A DNA stretch of 8,945 nucleotides, from the NCBI GenBank assembly GCA_003697105.1, contig RFFQ01000161.1, positions 1 to 8,945 on the forward strand, written 5' to 3'. The DNA comes from Gemmatimonadota bacterium (GTDB lineage: Bacteria > 4572-55 > J002). Below, one piece after another: positions 6,360 to 8,945 of the stretch (positions are counted from its first letter, which is position 1; every line of letters starts with the position of its first letter). Made by a program: the position numbers and the translations under genes. Under the pieces are notes generated by a model that was not told the origin of the DNA, made no database searches, and worked only from the letters and a program-made list of their open reading frames with translations.

Positions 6360-8816
6360 CTATTCTGCCATCTTTTTGATTTGGTCTTGAATATCATCAC
6401 GGAGTTGGCGGGCTTCCGGGGTGTTTTGGTAATCCAAAGCTTGCTGGATGAGACGGAGTGCCTCCGGCATATTCCCCTGTTGAAACGCGGATCGAGCATT
6501 GGTATAGGATTCTTGATACCGAATCCAGTTTCGCGCGTTTTGGGCACGCTGTTCCAACACGGGTTTGACCTCGGCGGAGGCATAGGTTTTCGCGGTTTCA
6601 AAGGCATGAATTGCCGCCTCCCAATCACCATCAATCACATGTGCGTCACCTAAACTGGTCCATGCCGTGACCAATTTGGCACGAACTTCTTCGGCATTAG
6701 GACGAAGGTTCAGAGCGTTTTCCAAGGCGTCAATACTGCCTTCCCAATCGTTATCGGTAAGCTTTTCCAATGCGGTTTGGTAGTATTGTTCAAACGCTTT
6801 GGCTTTGCGTTCTTCTTTTTGGGCATTCAAGTAGGTATGTCGCCACGAGTCATACAGGGCGATATCCGTGCTGAGGACCCGCCGAATCCGATTTTTCGCG
6901 GGCGGGCGTGGACGCTGGGGGGGCGTAAACTTCACGGCGAAGTACTTCGCACGGGCATCTTTGGTGAAGAGGATGTCCGGGTTTTGGCGGTATAATTCCA
7001 AACCGGTCGTCCACGCCTCAAAAAAGCCATCCTGATCGATCTTTCTTAAAGCTAGGGGTATCCAAAGGTGGTTATCCCGTTCGATAAATTCAAAGCGCGT
7101 CACCAGATACGGAGGGATCTCCTGCAATTTTCGGTCAGACGGTACACCGCTATCAAACATGACTAACAATTCATCGGGGAACGCGAGAATTGCGGTGTTG
7201 ATTTGGTGGTTTTCCAGCAAGGTGACCACCAAAGTCGTGATGTCATCAAAATCGCCGGTTGGTGGCGACTCTGACAAGAGTTCGAGGGGATATTTGACGA
7301 TGTTCCGTTGGAGTACTTTGGCATGGCGGTAGGGGATTTCGGGGTCGGGTTGGTACGCCAATCCGGTCGCTTGCAAGGTGCAGTAGATTTGCATGGCGGT
7401 GATGATATTTTCCGGCAAATCAATAATCAGGTCGTCACTAAGAATCAACTGGACATAGGAATTAATCCACTCGTGGGTGGGGGTGATGAAGTGGGCAAGG
7501 CGTTCTTCGCTCTCCCACAGGCATTTGCCACGACGATAAATGGTAAATTCGGTCTCGTAGGTGGTGGGTAAATAGGATTGGTTTGCATACGAGATGGTGA
7601 TCTGAACCGGTTGTTTCCGATCCGCTTCCAATTGAATAACATCTTCGGGAAGGGGGACTTTCACTACTTCTGAGGTCACCCGGCGCGGCTCAATCGATTT
7701 TCGTTCTTGCGAGATATACGGCACCATCATGGTGCCATCCAGATTGATCGGGACTTGGGTTTCAATAATACACTCAATGGTTTCGTTGGCTTCGTTTTCG
7801 AGTTCTAACATTGCCACCGGTTGATTATTGGCATATTGGGAGGCGTACACATCGGTGATATGCATATTCCGAATGCGGATTGAAGCGGGTATCCCAGAAA
7901 GTGTCAGGGACAAAAAATGGGTTCCGGGCAGTGTCGGCGGGCTTTCATAGGTATAGTCCACCCGGATCATTTCAAAAGGTTGGATGAGCCGGAACGGCAA
8001 TTTCAGGCTGGTTCCAAATGCTTGTGTCGGGGCTTCATCATTGTGGCGCTCCAGCCGCAGACCGGCTCTTAGCCCGAGCACATCAAACAGATAAACCTCA
8101 CCACCCATTGCCACGTAATCACTCCATTCCAACGTCACCAAGGGATCGGAAAGACGAACACCGTACCACGACCGCGAATTGAAAAGGGTGTAACTGGCAC
8201 CATAGTGCATCAATTGGGGCAAATAGATGTCTTCGTGATCAAGTCCCGAATATTTGACTTCAGAATCTGTTAAGTCCTCCCAAACGACTCCCAGCCGTAA
8301 CCGCTCATTGTAGTTGTACATCAAGCCCACATCAATACCATCACCGGTGGATTCGCCCTGCTTCACACCGTCCCAATCCATCTGTTGAAAAATGCTCTTA
8401 AAACTAATACCCACACTCAAACCGCCGTATAGCGCTACGGCTAGCGAGGCATACAACCGTCCATCCTGAAATACCAGTTCCTTGTCATCATAGCCGTAGG
8501 TATAAAAATTAAAGCCGAGCATAGAATGACGCCAAAAGGGGAATGCCAGTGCCAAATTTAGATTTTCAATACCGGCACCGAATCGATTATCTGTGTACGT
8601 ACTGGTAAGTTGTCCGGTACTTAAATCCGCCAACCCGGCGGGATTCCAATAAATAGCATTGGCATCATTCGAGACGGCGACATATGCTCCCCCCAGCCCA
8701 ATCGGGCGGGCGCCCATCGGTACCTGCTGCCGGTTCAGGGCAAAGCTAGGCAACGAAAAGCCTGTGATGCCCAAAAGGAGGACCCACAAAACGAAACATT
8801 GTGAAAATCGCGTCAT
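6360..8816 (-). CDS. Outer-membrane PorV/UPF0164-like barrel protein with degenerate transglutaminase-like domain and C-terminal TPRs
   Basis: An 818-residue exported protein. Residues 1-26 form a signal peptide (hydrophobic FVLWVLLLGITGF core, likely cut after PSFA). Residues 33-65 carry the GARPIGLGGAYVAVS...NPAGLADL pattern that opens PorV/FadL/UPF0164-type outer-membrane proteins. Alternating beta strands run to about 308, so this part is probably a barrel. Residues 310-435 look like a beta-sandwich. Residues 440-630 follow the layout of a transglutaminase-like domain (VKYPLELL, GDFDD at 521-525, MFDSG, WIP at 585-587, then FFEAW), but the expected Cys is Phe523 and the expected His is lost. 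A Pro/Arg-rich linker (632-646) leads to about three TPRs (671-795). The start is fixed because an in-frame TAG lies two codons upstream; no clear Shine-Dalgarno is seen. It is first in the presumed operon, 27 bases before the transmembrane ATPase gene. The barrel and TPR calls are solid; the transglutaminase call rests on remembered family pattern. The role is probably a structural or sensory scaffold rather than an enzyme. Confidence 0.8.
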   Translation of the reverse strand: MTRFSQCFVLWVLLLGITGFSLPSFALNRQQVPMGARPIGLGGAYVAVSNDANAIYWNPAGLADLSTGQLTSTYTDNRFGAGIENLNLALAFPFWRHSMLGFNFYTYGYDDKELVFQDGRLYASLAVALYGGLSVGISFKSIFQQMDWDGVKQGESTGDGIDVGLMYNYNERLRLGVVWEDLTDSEVKYSGLDHEDIYLPQLMHYGASYTLFNSRSWYGVRLSDPLVTLEWSDYVAMGGEVYLFDVLGLRAGLRLERHNDEAPTQAFGTSLKLPFRLIQPFEMIRVDYTYESPPTLPGTHFLSLTLSGIPASIRIRNMHITDVYASQYANNQPVAMLELENEANETIECIIETQVPINLDGTMMVPYISQERKSIEPRRVTSEVVKVPLPEDVIQLEADRKQPVQITISYANQSYLPTTYETEFTIYRRGKCLWESEERLAHFITPTHEWINSYVQLILSDDLIIDLPENIITAMQIYCTLQATGLAYQPDPEIPYRHAKVLQRNIVKYPLELLSESPPTGDFDDITTLVVTLLENHQINTAILAFPDELLVMFDSGVPSDRKLQEIPPYLVTRFEFIERDNHLWIPLALRKIDQDGFFEAWTTGLELYRQNPDILFTKDARAKYFAVKFTPPQRPRPPAKNRIRRVLSTDIALYDSWRHTYLNAQKEERKAKAFEQYYQTALEKLTDNDWEGSIDALENALNLRPNAEEVRAKLVTAWTSLGDAHVIDGDWEAAIHAFETAKTYASAEVKPVLEQRAQNARNWIRYQESYTNARSAFQQGNMPEALRLIQQALDYQNTPEARQLRDDIQDQIKKMAE

Positions 8817-8852
8817 GCGCTAGAGTAAATCCCACAAGAGAAAAAGAGACAA

Positions 8853-8899
8853 GGAATAGATCGGATAGAGAGTAATAATAATCGATCCAGCAGTATTCC
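8853..8899. repeat. Interrupted inverted repeat in the operon leader
   Basis: GGAATAGATCG (8853-8863) pairs with CGATC (8883-8887) and TATTCC (8894-8899). Eleven bases are paired, with a CAGCAG bulge on the right side and a 19-base centre containing the candidate -10. Such an arrangement could act as an operator or as a leader RNA structure. Chance is not excluded. Confidence 0.25.
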
Positions 8900-8903
8900 G
8901 AAA
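8875..8903 (-). promoter_or_regulatory. Weak candidate promoter for the operon
   Basis: On the minus strand TTTCGG (8903-8898) and TATTAT (8880-8875) are separated by 17 bases. The -10 matches TATAAT at five of six positions, but the -35 matches TTGACA poorly. It would start transcription near 8868 and give a leader of about 50 bases before the ATG at 8816. The leader is the natural place for the operon promoter, but the match is modest and the housekeeping sigma preference of the host is unknown. Confidence 0.25.
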
Positions 8904-8945
8904 GATCAAATTCTGAAGTCTCCGCAGAAGTTTTTCGCTGAATAC

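Noticed and set aside
6216-6653. Plus-strand open frame of 145 codons crossing the junction of the first two genes
   Set aside because: It is antisense to two well-supported coding regions whose junction has a matching Shine-Dalgarno on the other strand; no domain is recognisable.
6927-7499. Active transglutaminase or cysteine protease
   Set aside because: The Cys, His and acidic positions all appear replaced, so enzyme activity is not claimed.

Overview
The window carries four complete genes, all read from the minus strand, in the order (5' to 3' of the transcript) 8816-6360, 6332-3087, 2978/3011-996 and 937-143. It is almost all coding. The non-coding parts are a 129-base leader at the right edge, gaps of 27, 75-108 and 58 bases between genes, and a 142-base tail at the left edge that contains a perfect 12-bp hairpin just after the last stop codon. 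No RNA genes, mobile elements, CRISPR arrays or gene remnants were recognised.

The organism is a Gram-negative (diderm) bacterium. The first gene encodes a signal peptide followed by a PorV/FadL/UPF0164-type outer-membrane barrel segment, and the second encodes a large inner-membrane protein with a TPR domain predicted to lie in the periplasm. TPR proteins, Hanks-type Ser/Thr kinases and receiver-like modules built into large multidomain proteins suggest a signalling-rich, probably uncultured lineage (Modulibacteria/KSB3, spirochaete or FCB-like groups come to mind). The sequence alone does not fix the taxon.

The first three genes look like one signalling system that spans the cell envelope. 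(1) 8816-6360: outer-membrane barrel, then a beta-sandwich, then a transglutaminase-like domain that appears catalytically dead, then periplasmic TPRs. (2) 6332-3087: signal/anchor segment, periplasmic TPRs, one transmembrane helix, cytoplasmic TPRs, an unclassified alpha/beta region, and a P-loop ATPase with a receiver (CheY-like) domain inserted between Walker A and Walker B, ending in a winged helix. (3) 2978-996: a soluble relative of the same ATPase fused to an intact C-terminal Ser/Thr protein kinase. A plausible chain is: envelope cue, outer-membrane protein, TPR-TPR contact, transmembrane ATPase switch, cytoplasmic ATPase-kinase. This chain is inference from architecture and gene order. 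The fourth gene (937-143) encodes a PhzF-family protein in which the usual catalytic glutamate position is valine. Whether it belongs to the system or only sits at the end of the operon is open.

The strongest leads are the receiver domain embedded inside the ATPase, the transglutaminase fold that seems to have lost its catalytic residues while keeping its scaffold, and the tight grouping of these proteins with a kinase-ATPase fusion.
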